64,000 bases of DNA, from the NCBI GenBank assembly GCA_964397995.1, contig CAYNLG010000009.1, positions 3,870 to 67,869 of the forward strand. The letters run 5' to 3'. The DNA is from CAYNLG01 sp964397995. GTDB lineage: Bacteria; Planctomycetota; Phycisphaerae; FEN-1346. This document shows positions 18,517-31,921 of this stretch, in pieces. A program made the position numbers and the translations under genes. The number at the start of each line of letters is the position of its first letter. Positions within the stretch are counted from its first letter, which is position 1. The notes under the pieces were generated by a model. That model saw only the letters and a program-made list of their open reading frames with translations, did not search any database and had not been told where the DNA came from.

Positions 18517-19226
18517 GCCGCGGCTTCTTCGTCACCGGCACCGACACGGGCGTCGGCAAGACCGTCGTGACGGCGGCGTTGGCGACGGTGCTCCGGGAGC
18601 GCGGCCAGGACGTGGGGGTCATGAAGCCCTTCGCGAGCGGGTGCGTCCGCCGCCGCGAGGGCCTTGTCTCCGAAGACGCCGAGGTCCTCGCGAAGGCCGC
18701 CGAGGCGCTGGAGCCGCTCGAGGCCATCTGCCCGGTGCGGTTTGCCGAGCCGCTTGCGCCCACGGTCGCCGCCGCCCGCGCGGGCACGGCCGTCGACCTG
18801 GACGCGATGTGGGCGGCCTGGCGCCGGCTGCGCGCGGCCCACGCGTGGATGCTCGTCGAGGGCATCGGCGGGCTGCTCTGCCCCGTGACGCCCGACCGGC
18901 TCCTGGGCGACCTCGCGGGCGGGTTCGACCTGCCGCTGCTGATTGTCGCGCGGCCGGGCCTCGGTACGCTCAACCACACGCTGCTCACGGTGGAAGCGGC
19001 GCGGCGGCGCCAGCTGAGGTTTGCGGGCATCCTCGTTTGCGGCTATAACATTGATACAGGCGACGCGGCCGAACTGACCAACCCCGACGAGCTCCAGCGG
19101 GTCACCGGCCTGCCGGTCCTCGCCCTGATGCCATACGACACCGAGACGGACCTCGCGCGGGGTATCGTGGGGCCGGACGTGCTGGCAGCAGTCCGTCGTC
19201 TGGACCTGAGGCGGCTCGTGACGTAG
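18513..19226 (+). CDS. bioD: Dethiobiotin synthetase
   Basis: BioD (237 residues) carboxylates DAPA with ATP and CO2 to form dethiobiotin, the step after BioA. The P-loop GTDTGVGKT is at residues 9-17, followed by DVGVMKPFASGC with the substrate lysine. The motif VEGIGGLLCPVTP replaces the more common VEGAGGxxxPL. It is coupled to bioA by ATGA. Biotin synthase (bioB) and bioF are not in the window. The product serves the biotin carboxyl carrier encoded at 59933. Confidence 0.95.
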   Translation: MSRGFFVTGTDTGVGKTVVTAALATVLRERGQDVGVMKPFASGCVRRREGLVSEDAEVLAKAAEALEPLEAICPVRFAEPLAPTVAAARAGTAVDLDAMWAAWRRLRAAHAWMLVEGIGGLLCPVTPDRLLGDLAGGFDLPLLIVARPGLGTLNHTLLTVEAARRRQLRFAGILVCGYNIDTGDAAELTNPDELQRVTGLPVLALMPYDTETDLARGIVGPDVLAAVRRLDLRRLVT

Positions 19227-19267
19227 CCTATAGTAGCACAAAGTGCACTCTGAAATACAATTTCGGC

Positions 19268-19295
19268 TTGACACAGGGCCGCACCACGATATCCT
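19268..19295 (+). promoter_or_regulatory. Sigma70-like promoter for tRNA-Val
   Basis: TTGACA at 19268-19273 and TATCCT at 19290-19295 are 16 bp apart and end 20 bp before the tRNA. Confidence 0.6.
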
Positions 19296-19315
19296 CAGGG
19301 CGATGTGAGGGGCGC

Positions 19316-19392
19316 GGGCGATTAGCTCAGTTGGCGAGAGCGCCTGGTCGACAACCAGGAGGTCACAGGTTCAAGTCCTGTATCGCCCACCA
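19316..19392 (+). tRNA. tRNA-Val (GAC)
   Basis: The 77-base gene folds into a full cloverleaf: acceptor GGGCGAT/ATCGCCC, D stem GCTC/GAGC, anticodon stem CCTGG/CCAGG, T arm ACAGG TTCAAGT CCTGT, discriminator A and encoded CCA. The 7-base anticodon loop is TCGACAA, giving anticodon GAC (19350-19352). Position 33 is C rather than the near-universal U, which is unusual. A promoter lies directly upstream. Confidence 0.92.
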
Positions 19393-19704
19393 TCTCGCAC
19401 GAGGGGAACGTGGGTACGACCGCACGCGACTGGGCGGTCACGCGCTGCCGGTGGGGAGAGCGAAAGGACCCCGTAGGCGGACGACAACGCCAAGACCAAA
19501 GCAACCCTCCGACGGCTGTGCTTTGCACAGCGATCCATCACCATGGGCATGACGTGCCGCAGGACGGTCCCTCCGGGCAAAGGGACCCGGTCGGCGTGAG
19601 CGACCCCGCTCGGCGCGGGGGCGCGAGCGACCGGTCGGTTTGCCCGGAAAGACCCGAGTAAGGCTGTTCTTTCCACGAATCGGGGGAACGAAAGGAAGTA
19701 ACAC
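19393..19704 (+). other. Structured gene-free region between tRNA-Val and arsR
   Basis: No convincing coding frame is seen. A three-tier hairpin fills 19573-19647: CCGGGCAAA (19573-19581) pairs with TTTGCCCGG (19639-19647), CCGGTCG (19587-19593) with CGACCGG (19628-19634), and CCCCGC (19604-19609) with GCGGGG (19615-19620). A smaller hairpin CTGTGC-ttt-GCACAG is at 19516-19530. The structure ends 57 bases before the arsR start, so it may be a 5' leader element or a separate small RNA. No T-run follows, so a simple terminator is unlikely. Confidence 0.55.
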
Positions 19705-20007
19705 ATGGCGAAGACCGCTGCCAATCGACGCGCTGACCTGCAGGAATGGGCCAGGGGCTTCTCGCTCCTGTCCGACCCGACGCGCCTGGGTATCCTCAAG
19801 GAACTCGCGTCCGGACCGAAGAACGTGACCACGCTCTGCAAGGCGCTGGCGCTGAAGCAGCCCACGATCAGCCATCACCTCGGCCTGCTGCGCATGGGCC
19901 GCCTCGTGACCGGCAATCGTGAAGGCAAGTCCGTGGTCTACGAAACCAACAAGGACAACATGAAGGACCTGGACGACGCCCTCAGCAAGCTGACCCCCGC
20001 GAAGTAA
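19705..20007 (+). CDS. ArsR-family winged-helix regulator
   Basis: The 100-residue DNA-binding protein has the ArsR fold: FSLLSDPTRLGILKELASG (helices 1-2), then LCKALALKQPTISHHLGLLR as the recognition helix and LVTGNREGKSVVYE as the wing. The usual ELCVC metal-binding motif is absent; the only Cys is in LCKAL. A metal sensor role is therefore doubtful, and it may respond to another signal. AAAGGAAG precedes ATG 19705. It is followed by a gene-free stretch with a clear terminator, so it is transcribed alone. The long structured leader upstream suggests post-transcriptional control. Confidence 0.92.
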   Translation: MAKTAANRRADLQEWARGFSLLSDPTRLGILKELASGPKNVTTLCKALALKQPTISHHLGLLRMGRLVTGNREGKSVVYETNKDNMKDLDDALSKLTPAK

Positions 20008-20165
20008 GGGCGTCCCAGGGCCGAAACCTGCGCGGCCGGCCCCCCTTGGGCGGCGCGCCGCGCAAGGGCCGCGCCTGGTGCGGGGGTGCACCGGGACGGC
20101 GAGGGGTGACGGTGCGGACGCCGGCGGGGCGTAACCCCCGGCCGCGCCCACCATCGACACGCCAC
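20008..20165 (+). other. GC-rich multi-hairpin stretch downstream of arsR
   Basis: No gene is seen. Several stems can be drawn, for example CCCTTG/CAAGGG, GGTGC-ggggg(t)-GCACC and a CCGGCGGGG/CCCCCGG stem, leading into the terminator at 20166. This is either the arsR 3' UTR or a small RNA; I cannot match it to a known RNA family. Confidence 0.3.
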
Positions 20166-20204
20166 GACGGGGAACGGGCTTCGGTCCGTTCCCCGTCTCG
20201 TTTT
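20166..20204 (+). terminator. Rho-independent terminator after arsR
   Basis: A perfect 12-bp stem GACGGGGAACGG / CCGTTCCCCGTC (20166-20177 with 20186-20197) with an 8-base TTCG-containing loop is followed by TCGTTTT. Confidence 0.8.
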
Positions 20205-20210
20205 GTGTCC

Positions 20211-20239
20211 TTGCATTGTCCCCCCCGCGCCGCTATCCC
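20211..20239 (+). promoter_or_regulatory. Sigma70-like promoter for the NCS2 permease
   Basis: TTGCAT at 20211-20216 and TATCCC at 20234-20239 are 17 bp apart, directly after the arsR terminator and 65 bp before the permease start. Confidence 0.45.
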
Positions 20240-20304
20240 TTCGCTCAAGGGGCGGCGCCGCCGCGCGGGCGGCGCCCCCGCGGCCACCTCGTAGGGGGAG
20301 CGGC

Positions 20305-21861
20305 ATGTTCCAGATCGCGGAGCGCGGCAGCACGGTCGGCCGGGAGGTGCGGGGCGGCCTCGTCACCTTCCTGACCCTCTCCTACATCCTCTTCCTCCAG
20401 CCGGCCGTCATGAGCGCGACCGGCATCCCCTACGGCGACGCCTTCTTCGCCACCTGCGTCTGCTCGGCCGTCGCCTGCCTCCTCATGGGGCTTCTGGCCA
20501 ACTATCCCTTCGCGCTCGCCCCCGCCGTCGGCCACAACTTCTTCTTCGCCTTTACCGTCTGCGGCGCGGTCGCGATGGGCGGCATGGGGTTCTCGTGGCA
20601 GCAGGCCCTCATGGCGAACCTCATCGCCGGTGGCCTCTTCCTCGTCCTCAGCTTCTTCGGCCTCCGCGAGGCCGTCATGCACGCCGTCCCCGAGAGCCTC
20701 AAGTACGCCATTGCCGTCGGCATCGGCCTCCTGATCGCCTTCGTCGGCCTCCAGTACGGCGGGCTCGTCCAGAATAGCGGCCCCGTGCTCGTCCAACTCG
20801 GCGACCTGACCAGTCCCATCGCCCTCGTGGTCCTCGGCGGCCTGGCCGTGACGGCCGTGCTCAGCGTCCTGCGGGTCCGCGGGGCCATCCTCCTGGGCGT
20901 CCTCGTGACGGCGGTCCTTGCGCTGGTCGTGAGTGCCGCGCCGCCCGTCTACCACCAGCCCGACGGCCTGGAGGTCATCACCCAGGCCCAACTCCTGGAG
21001 CGGATCGGCGTGACCGAAGGCGCCGCCGACCCGGCCGCCTGCGTCCCGCCCGACCAGGTCCGCACCGTGTTGGCCGAGCCGCAGCCCTCGGACCACTGGT
21101 GGGGCCGCATCATCAGCCTGCCGAAGCTCCCGGGCGAGGCGGTCGGCGCCGCCGTCACGCAGGGGTGGACGCTCTTTACGGAGCGGTCGCCGCTCCAGGT
21201 CGCCATCGTCATCTTCATTTTTTTCTTCCTGGACCTCTTCGACACGGTCGGCACGCTGATCGGCATCTCAGAGCGAGCCGGGTTTCTGGACGAGAACGGG
21301 CGGCTTCCGCGGGCACGCTGGGCCCTCTTCGCCGACAGTGCGGGCACGGTCTCCGGCGCGCTCCTGGGCACGAGCACCATCACGAGCTACGTCGAGAGTG
21401 CCGCCGGCGTTGCCGAGGGCGCCCGCACCGGCCTCGCCACGCTCGTCACGGGCGGCCTCCTGCTCGCGTCGCTTTTCCTCTATCCGCTTGTGGAGATGGT
21501 GGGGCGGGGTGTCCGGTACATCCACGCCGAGACGGGCGAAGAACTGATCCAGGTCGTCGCCGGCACGCCGGCCGACGTCCACCGCTACCCCATCATCGCT
21601 CCGGTGCTCATCCTGATCGGCGTGATGATGATGGGCGGGGTGCGGCGAATCGGATGGGACGACTACACGGAGGCGATCCCCGCGTTCCTGACCGTGGTGA
21701 TGATGCAGTTCAGCCTGTCGATCGCCGAGGGCATCGCCTGGGGCTTCATCGCCTTCACGCTGCTGAAGCTCGTCGCCGGGAAGGCCCGTGACCTGAACTG
21801 GATGGTGGTCGCCTTCGCGGTGCTCTTCCTGGTGTACCACGTCGCGGAGGCGATGGTCTGA
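20305..21861 (+). CDS. NCS2-family purine permease (AzgA/PbuG-like)
   Basis: The 518-residue transporter has about 12 hydrophobic segments. Motifs of the AzgA branch are clear: TFLTLSYILFLQPAVMS, FALAPAVGHNFFFAFTVC, and FFLDLFDTVGTLIGISE followed by GALLGTSTITSYVESAAGV. Members import hypoxanthine, guanine or adenine with protons. ATG 20305 follows GTAGGGGGAG. A longer extracytoplasmic or cytoplasmic loop (about residues 215-270) exceeds the common length (about 430-450 residues). It is convergent with dapB with only 4 bases between the ends. Confidence 0.92.
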   Translation: MFQIAERGSTVGREVRGGLVTFLTLSYILFLQPAVMSATGIPYGDAFFATCVCSAVACLLMGLLANYPFALAPAVGHNFFFAFTVCGAVAMGGMGFSWQQALMANLIAGGLFLVLSFFGLREAVMHAVPESLKYAIAVGIGLLIAFVGLQYGGLVQNSGPVLVQLGDLTSPIALVVLGGLAVTAVLSVLRVRGAILLGVLVTAVLALVVSAAPPVYHQPDGLEVITQAQLLERIGVTEGAADPAACVPPDQVRTVLAEPQPSDHWWGRIISLPKLPGEAVGAAVTQGWTLFTERSPLQVAIVIFIFFFLDLFDTVGTLIGISERAGFLDENGRLPRARWALFADSAGTVSGALLGTSTITSYVESAAGVAEGARTGLATLVTGGLLLASLFLYPLVEMVGRGVRYIHAETGEELIQVVAGTPADVHRYPIIAPVLILIGVMMMGGVRRIGWDDYTEAIPAFLTVVMMQFSLSIAEGIAWGFIAFTLLKLVAGKARDLNWMVVAFAVLFLVYHVAEAMV

Positions 21862-21865
21862 CGGG

Positions 21866-22660
21866 CTACAAGGCCAGGACGTCCTGCATGCTGTAGAGCC
21901 CCGGGCCGCGGTCGGCCAGCCACCGGGCGGCGCGCAGCGCCCCGCGGGCGAAGGTTTCCCGCGAGTGGGCCACGTGCCGCAGCTCGATTCGCTCGCCACA
22001 GCCGGCGTAGAGGACGGTGTGCTCGCCGACGATGTCGCCGCCGCGCACCGCGTGGACGCCGATCTCGCCGCCCGTCCGCGGGGCCGGCCCGCGGCCGCGC
22101 CCGTACCGCCCGGCGGTCTCCAGGTCGCGTCCGGTGGCCTCGGCGACGGCCTCGCCGAGGGCCAGGGCCGTGCCCGACGGGGCGTCCTTCTTATACCGGT
22201 GATGGGCCTCGACGATCTCGACGTCGTACTCGGGCCCGAGCGCCCGGGCCAGGTCCGCCGCCGCCCGGAAGAGCACGTTCACGCCGACGCTCATGTTCGG
22301 CGAGAGGAGCACCGGCGCCTTCTGGCCGGCCGCCGCCAGCTGCGCCCGCTGCTCGGGCGTGAAGCCCGTCGTGCCGACGACCACCGGCAGGCCGCGCGCC
22401 GCGCACGCCTCCACGAGGGCGAGCGACCCCTCGGGCAGCGAGAAGTCGATGGCGACGTCCGCCTCGGCCGGAAGCGCTGTCGCGAGCACCACCCCGCTTG
22501 TCCCTCCCGCGCCGGCCAGGACGCCCGCGTCCGTGCCGAGGGCCGGGTGGTCGGCCGCCTCGACGGCGCCGCTGAGTTCCAGGTCGTCGGCCTCCAGGAC
22601 GAGCCCGAGGAGGATGCGTCCCATGCGGCCAGCGGCCCCGGCGATGACGATGCGGATCAT
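21866..22660 (-). CDS. dapB: 4-hydroxy-tetrahydrodipicolinate reductase
   Basis: DapB (264 residues) reduces HTPA with NAD(P)H in lysine and diaminopimelate synthesis. It shows the nucleotide-binding GAAGRMGR at residues 8-15, DFSLPEGS, VVGTTGFTPEQ, and the substrate site EAHHRYKKDAPSGTAL with the catalytic His-His and Lys. The length is standard. It is 43 bases downstream of thrC on the same strand; both belong to aspartate-derived amino-acid synthesis and are probably co-transcribed. Confidence 0.96.
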   Translation of the reverse strand: MIRIVIAGAAGRMGRILLGLVLEADDLELSGAVEAADHPALGTDAGVLAGAGGTSGVVLATALPAEADVAIDFSLPEGSLALVEACAARGLPVVVGTTGFTPEQRAQLAAAGQKAPVLLSPNMSVGVNVLFRAAADLARALGPEYDVEIVEAHHRYKKDAPSGTALALGEAVAEATGRDLETAGRYGRGRGPAPRTGGEIGVHAVRGGDIVGEHTVLYAGCGERIELRHVAHSRETFARGALRAARWLADRGPGLYSMQDVLAL

Positions 22661-22703
22661 GATCGGCCCTTTCGGTTGGTCGGGTGGGGCGGAGACGGCC
22701 CGG

Positions 22704-24107
22704 TCAGGCCCGGATGGCGGCGATGATCCGGTCGAGGTCGTCCTCGACGATCGTCGGCCGGTTGGCGTGGGTCGCGCCGCACACGCCGTACGGCCCGTAC
22801 TTCGACTGGATGGCCGTGTCCGGCTGCGTGTGATAATCGACCGTGATGTTCGGGTCCTTCAGGGCGTGGCCCGTCAGCACGCACGCGACCCGGTCAGTCC
22901 GCTCGACGACGCCGGCCGCCCGCAGCTTCTTCAGACCCGCGACGGTGGCGGCCGAGGCTGGCTCGCAGCCGAAGCCTCCCGCGCCGACCTGGGCCTTCGC
23001 GTCCAGGATCTCCTGGTCGGTCACGGTGGCCACGAGGCCGTCGGTCCACTCGAGCGCCCGCAGGCACTTCTTCAGGTTCACCGGCCGATTGATCTCGATG
23101 GCCGATGCCAGCGTCTTCGCCCTCCGGTCCTCGGCGTCCATCTGCTCGTAGAAGGCGTTGATGCGGCCGACGTCGACCCGCCCGCCGTGCCACGCCAGCT
23201 TTTCCTCGTTGACGAGCCGGTGCAGGGTGTCGGCCCCGGCGGCGTTGATGACGGCCAGGCGCGGCACGCGGTCGATGAGGCCCAGGTCCGCCAGCTCCCG
23301 GAACGCCTTGCCGAAGGCCGACGAGTTCCCCAGGTTCCCGCCCGGCACGACGATCCAGTCCGGCACCTCCCACCGCATCCGCTCCAGGATGCGGTACATG
23401 ATCGTCTTCTGCCCCTCCAGCCGGAACGGGTTCAGGCTGTTCATCAGGTAGATGCCCAGTTCCCGGGCGACCTCCTTGACGCGGATCATGCACGCGTCGA
23501 AGTCGCCCAGCACCTGGAGCACCTTCACGTGGTAGTCCAGGGCCTGGGCCAGCTTGCCGTAGGCGATCTTGCCGCTGCCCACCAGGACGACCGCCGGAAT
23601 CAGCCCCGCCGCCGCCGAGTACAGCGCCACGGCCGCGCTCGTGTTGCCCGTCGAGGCGCAGGCGGCCCGGGTCGCGCCCACCAGGTGGGCGTGCGTGTAG
23701 GCCGCCGTCATCCCGTTGTCCTTGAAGCTGCCCGACGGGTTCATGCCCTCGTACTGGAGGGCGAGGCGGCCGTCGGCCATGCCGGCGTAGGCGGCCACAC
23801 GGTCGGCCACCTGGAGCAGGGTGCGGCCCTCGCCGACGGTGATGACCTTGGCGCGCGGGGCGAAGGGCAGCAGCGCGTGGAACCGCCACACCCCGGAGAA
23901 CGCCAGCGGGTCCGCCTGCCGCGACCACGCCGCCTCGAAGTCCGCCAGTCGCGACGGTACCTCGGCCCGGTTCCAGTCGTACTGGACGTCGAGCAGGTCG
24001 CCGCAGGCCTTGCACTCGAAGAGCGGTTCGGCGACGTCGAAGGTCGCCCCGCAGGCCGGGCTCAGGCACTGCTGGTACGCGATGTCGGTTCGAATCTCGG
24101 GGGCCAT
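22704..24107 (-). CDS. thrC: Threonine synthase
   Basis: The 467-residue PLP enzyme converts O-phosphohomoserine to threonine. The PLP lysine is K129 in EGMNPSGSFKDNGM, and the cofactor loop reads CASTGNTSAA. The N-terminus has a rubredoxin-like Cys set (C14, C19, C32, C35), which occurs in one threonine synthase branch. ATG 24107 is supported by AGGAAG upstream; a longer frame exists but lacks a ribosome site. It precedes dapB in the same direction. Confidence 0.93.
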   Translation of the reverse strand: MAPEIRTDIAYQQCLSPACGATFDVAEPLFECKACGDLLDVQYDWNRAEVPSRLADFEAAWSRQADPLAFSGVWRFHALLPFAPRAKVITVGEGRTLLQVADRVAAYAGMADGRLALQYEGMNPSGSFKDNGMTAAYTHAHLVGATRAACASTGNTSAAVALYSAAAGLIPAVVLVGSGKIAYGKLAQALDYHVKVLQVLGDFDACMIRVKEVARELGIYLMNSLNPFRLEGQKTIMYRILERMRWEVPDWIVVPGGNLGNSSAFGKAFRELADLGLIDRVPRLAVINAAGADTLHRLVNEEKLAWHGGRVDVGRINAFYEQMDAEDRRAKTLASAIEINRPVNLKKCLRALEWTDGLVATVTDQEILDAKAQVGAGGFGCEPASAATVAGLKKLRAAGVVERTDRVACVLTGHALKDPNITVDYHTQPDTAIQSKYGPYGVCGATHANRPTIVEDDLDRIIAAIRA

Positions 24108-24256
24108 GGTCTTCCTGTCGGCCGCACGGGGCTCCGGCGCGCACCGAAACTGCGCACCGCGTGCAACCGGCACGGCATCCTAGCGGCCGGAAATGAGGCC
24201 TTCAAGCCCAAAGCGATGCCAGGGGAGCCCGTCGCCGGGGGCGCCGCGGGCGCGGT

Positions 24257-25627
24257 CTACGACAGCCACCACGACCACGCCTTGCCGTCGCGGGTGAGCG
24301 TCGGCGGCGACTCGGTCAGCGCTTTCTCGAGCGCCGCCGCCTCCGCGTCGCCAAACCCGTACAGGAACGCCGCCCCGAGGTTGCCGACCGGCACCGTCCG
24401 CCGGTCCTCCATCGGCCGCATCGCCTCGTAGGCCTTGACGAACTCGTCGCGGTCGCCGGGGGTGTCCCAGGCGGTGACCCACAGGCCCTTGGCCGCGGTG
24501 TCCTCCTTGGCCGCTTTGGCCAGGACGAACCGGTCGCCGCCCCAGCCGGCCGAGGCCGGGCCGGTCCAGTACGCCGCCGTCGCCGAGGCCATCAGGTTGA
24601 GCGGCCGGTCGGCCGGCTTCGCGAGCAGCCCGCACATCAGCTCCCCGGCGGTGGTCTGGAAGCCTGGCGTGCAGCCGGCCTTGGCCAGCAGCGTGCCGAG
24701 GGCCTTCGGGTCGACCGTGACGGGCGCGTCGCGCCGCGCCGGGTCCCAGTACTTGTGCGGATGCAGGACCTGCTCGGTGCTCGCCGGTAGCGCCGCCATG
24801 GCCGCCTTCAGGGCATCGCCGCACCCGGCCTGCGGCACGAAGGGCCCGGTCGTGCTCGACTTGGCGAGGAACCGCATGCCGAGGATGTACGGGGCCATGA
24901 GCACCTGGAAGTACGGCGGGCTCTCCATGAACGGGCGGCTCTGCTTCAGTTCCTCCTGCATCATCTCCTGGAACTGCCGCATGGTCTCGCCGCCAGCGCC
25001 GCCGCCCAGCAGCACCTTCATCTGGATCTGCGTCATGTACCGCGTCTGGAGGGTCGTGGCCGAGCCCTCGACGAGCGACGCCAGCACCAGGTCGAAGTCC
25101 TCGCTCTCGCCCAGCCGGTCCATCAGCGGCTGTATCCCGATCACCTGGTCGTCCAGGGCGTGCGTCAACTCGTGGACGATGATCGTCTTCAGGACGAACG
25201 GGCTCTCCAGCCGCGGGTCGCCGCGGATCATGTGGAACGTGCCGGCCTCGGGGTCGTAGTAACCGGCCACCTGGTTCCGCAGGATGCTCCGCGCCGTCGC
25301 CATGAAGTCGCAGTCCGGCGGCAGGAGGCCGACGCGCTTGAGGAAGGCGACGTTCAGCTCGAGGCGCTCGCCGCCGAACTGCTCCCGGAGCTGCGTTTCG
25401 AAGTGGGCGACCGCCTCCTCGCGGGTGACCAGGCGCGTCCCGACCGGCGTCTCGAACTGCCAGCCGCGCAGCCGCTCGACCTCGCGGCTCATCTCGGCGA
25501 CGACGCGGGCCAGCGTCTCGGCCTCGTCGGTCGCCTCGGGCTGCGCCGCGGCGCAGGGCAGGGCCCCCGCCAGGACCAGGAGTGCCGGGACCAGCCATGC
25601 CATCCGCACGCGCCGCTTCCGCCGCAT
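24257..25627 (-). CDS. Secreted HExxH zinc metallopeptidase
   Basis: The 456-residue product has a signal peptide (MAWLVPALLVLAGALPCAAA, residues 9-28). The zinc motif H152-E153-L-T-H156 sits in TIIVHELTHALDDQ, and a likely third ligand is E187 in SLVEGSATTL, making it a gluzincin. The region before it (NQVAGYYDPEAGTFH) is typical of a Planctomycetota and Acidobacteria family of uncharacterised secreted peptidases. ATG 25627 follows GAGAGGAGG. It lies 61 bases behind secA on the same strand, so it may be part of the efp-secA transcript. Its substrate is unknown. Confidence 0.8.
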   Translation of the reverse strand: MRRKRRVRMAWLVPALLVLAGALPCAAAQPEATDEAETLARVVAEMSREVERLRGWQFETPVGTRLVTREEAVAHFETQLREQFGGERLELNVAFLKRVGLLPPDCDFMATARSILRNQVAGYYDPEAGTFHMIRGDPRLESPFVLKTIIVHELTHALDDQVIGIQPLMDRLGESEDFDLVLASLVEGSATTLQTRYMTQIQMKVLLGGGAGGETMRQFQEMMQEELKQSRPFMESPPYFQVLMAPYILGMRFLAKSSTTGPFVPQAGCGDALKAAMAALPASTEQVLHPHKYWDPARRDAPVTVDPKALGTLLAKAGCTPGFQTTAGELMCGLLAKPADRPLNLMASATAAYWTGPASAGWGGDRFVLAKAAKEDTAAKGLWVTAWDTPGDRDEFVKAYEAMRPMEDRRTVPVGNLGAAFLYGFGDAEAAALEKALTESPPTLTRDGKAWSWWLS

Positions 25628-25688
25628 GGTGCCGCCTCCTCTCGGGGGTCTGACGCCCCTGACGGGCCGTCGAGAGCCGCGGGCCGCC

Positions 25689-31079
<5,391 letters not shown>

Positions 31080-31116
31080 ACCGTCTCGCGAAGCTTCCGG
31101 GGCGGGCCGGCCGCGC

Positions 31117-31680
31117 CTACTTCACCCGCTCGAGGTACTCCCCGCTCCGCGTGTCGATGCGGATGCGTTCCCCGATCTCGATGAAGGGAGGCACCGAGAC
31201 GCTGATGCCCGTCTCCATGGTGGCCGGCTTGTTCTGGTTGGTGGCGGTGGCGCCCTTAAGGGCGGGCGGCGTGTCCTTGACTTCCAGTTCCACCACGTTC
31301 GGCAGGTCCACGCCGATGGCCTTGCCCTCGTACCAGAGGACCTGGCACTCCGTGCCCGAGAGCAGGTACCCGATGGCGTCGCCGACCAACTCCTGGTCGA
31401 TGGGCACCTGCTCGTACGTCTCCGGGTCCATGAACCAGTGTTGGCCCTCGGAGCTGTAGGAGTACTGCATGGGCTTGCGCTCGAGGAACGCCGGCTCGAC
31501 CGATTCGGCCGAGCGGAACCGGCGATCGAGCACTTGGCCGGTGCTGTACTTCTTGAGCTTGGCCTGGATGAAGGCCCCGCCCTTGCCGGGCTTGGTGTGC
31601 TGCTGCGATACGACAATGTACAGCTCGCCATCAATCAGGATGGCGCCGCCGTTCTTCATTTCGGTCGCCCGAATGGCCAT
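31117..31680 (-). CDS. efp: Elongation factor P
   Basis: EF-P (187 residues) binds between the ribosomal P and E sites and helps form bonds at polyproline. The tip loop reads HTKPGKGGAF with K33 at the position that is modified by lysinylation in E. coli (K34). The C-terminal OB domain has the family signature around TNQNKPATMETG and VPPFIEIGERIRIDT. It starts 37 bases upstream of secA and has its own promoter. No epmA or epmB modification gene is in the window. Confidence 0.96.
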   Translation of the reverse strand: MAIRATEMKNGGAILIDGELYIVVSQQHTKPGKGGAFIQAKLKKYSTGQVLDRRFRSAESVEPAFLERKPMQYSYSSEGQHWFMDPETYEQVPIDQELVGDAIGYLLSGTECQVLWYEGKAIGVDLPNVVELEVKDTPPALKGATATNQNKPATMETGISVSVPPFIEIGERIRIDTRSGEYLERVK

Positions 31681-31726
31681 ACCCGTCTCCTTCCGCGGCG
31701 GCCGGGGGCCGCTATGTTCCGGCCGA

Positions 31727-31756
31727 AGTATACCGACCCGCGCCGTGAGGTGTCAA
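31727..31756 (-). promoter_or_regulatory. Sigma70-like promoter for efp-secA
   Basis: On the minus strand a consensus TTGACA (31756-31751) and TATACT (31732-31727) are 18 bp apart, 47 bp upstream of efp. This is the closest match to consensus in the window. Confidence 0.75.
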
Positions 31757-31921
31757 TGCGGCGGCGGCCGCGCGGCCGACCGGGGCGGCCAAAAGCCTTG
31801 CCTTCCTCGCGTGCCGCTGATAGAGTCCGCCCGTGGCGATGGCGGCACGTGAGGGCACGGGCCGGCCAGCCGCCCGGGAGGCGGCGGGAGGGGTCCGGAC
31901 GGGGAGGGCGGTAAGCGGCCC

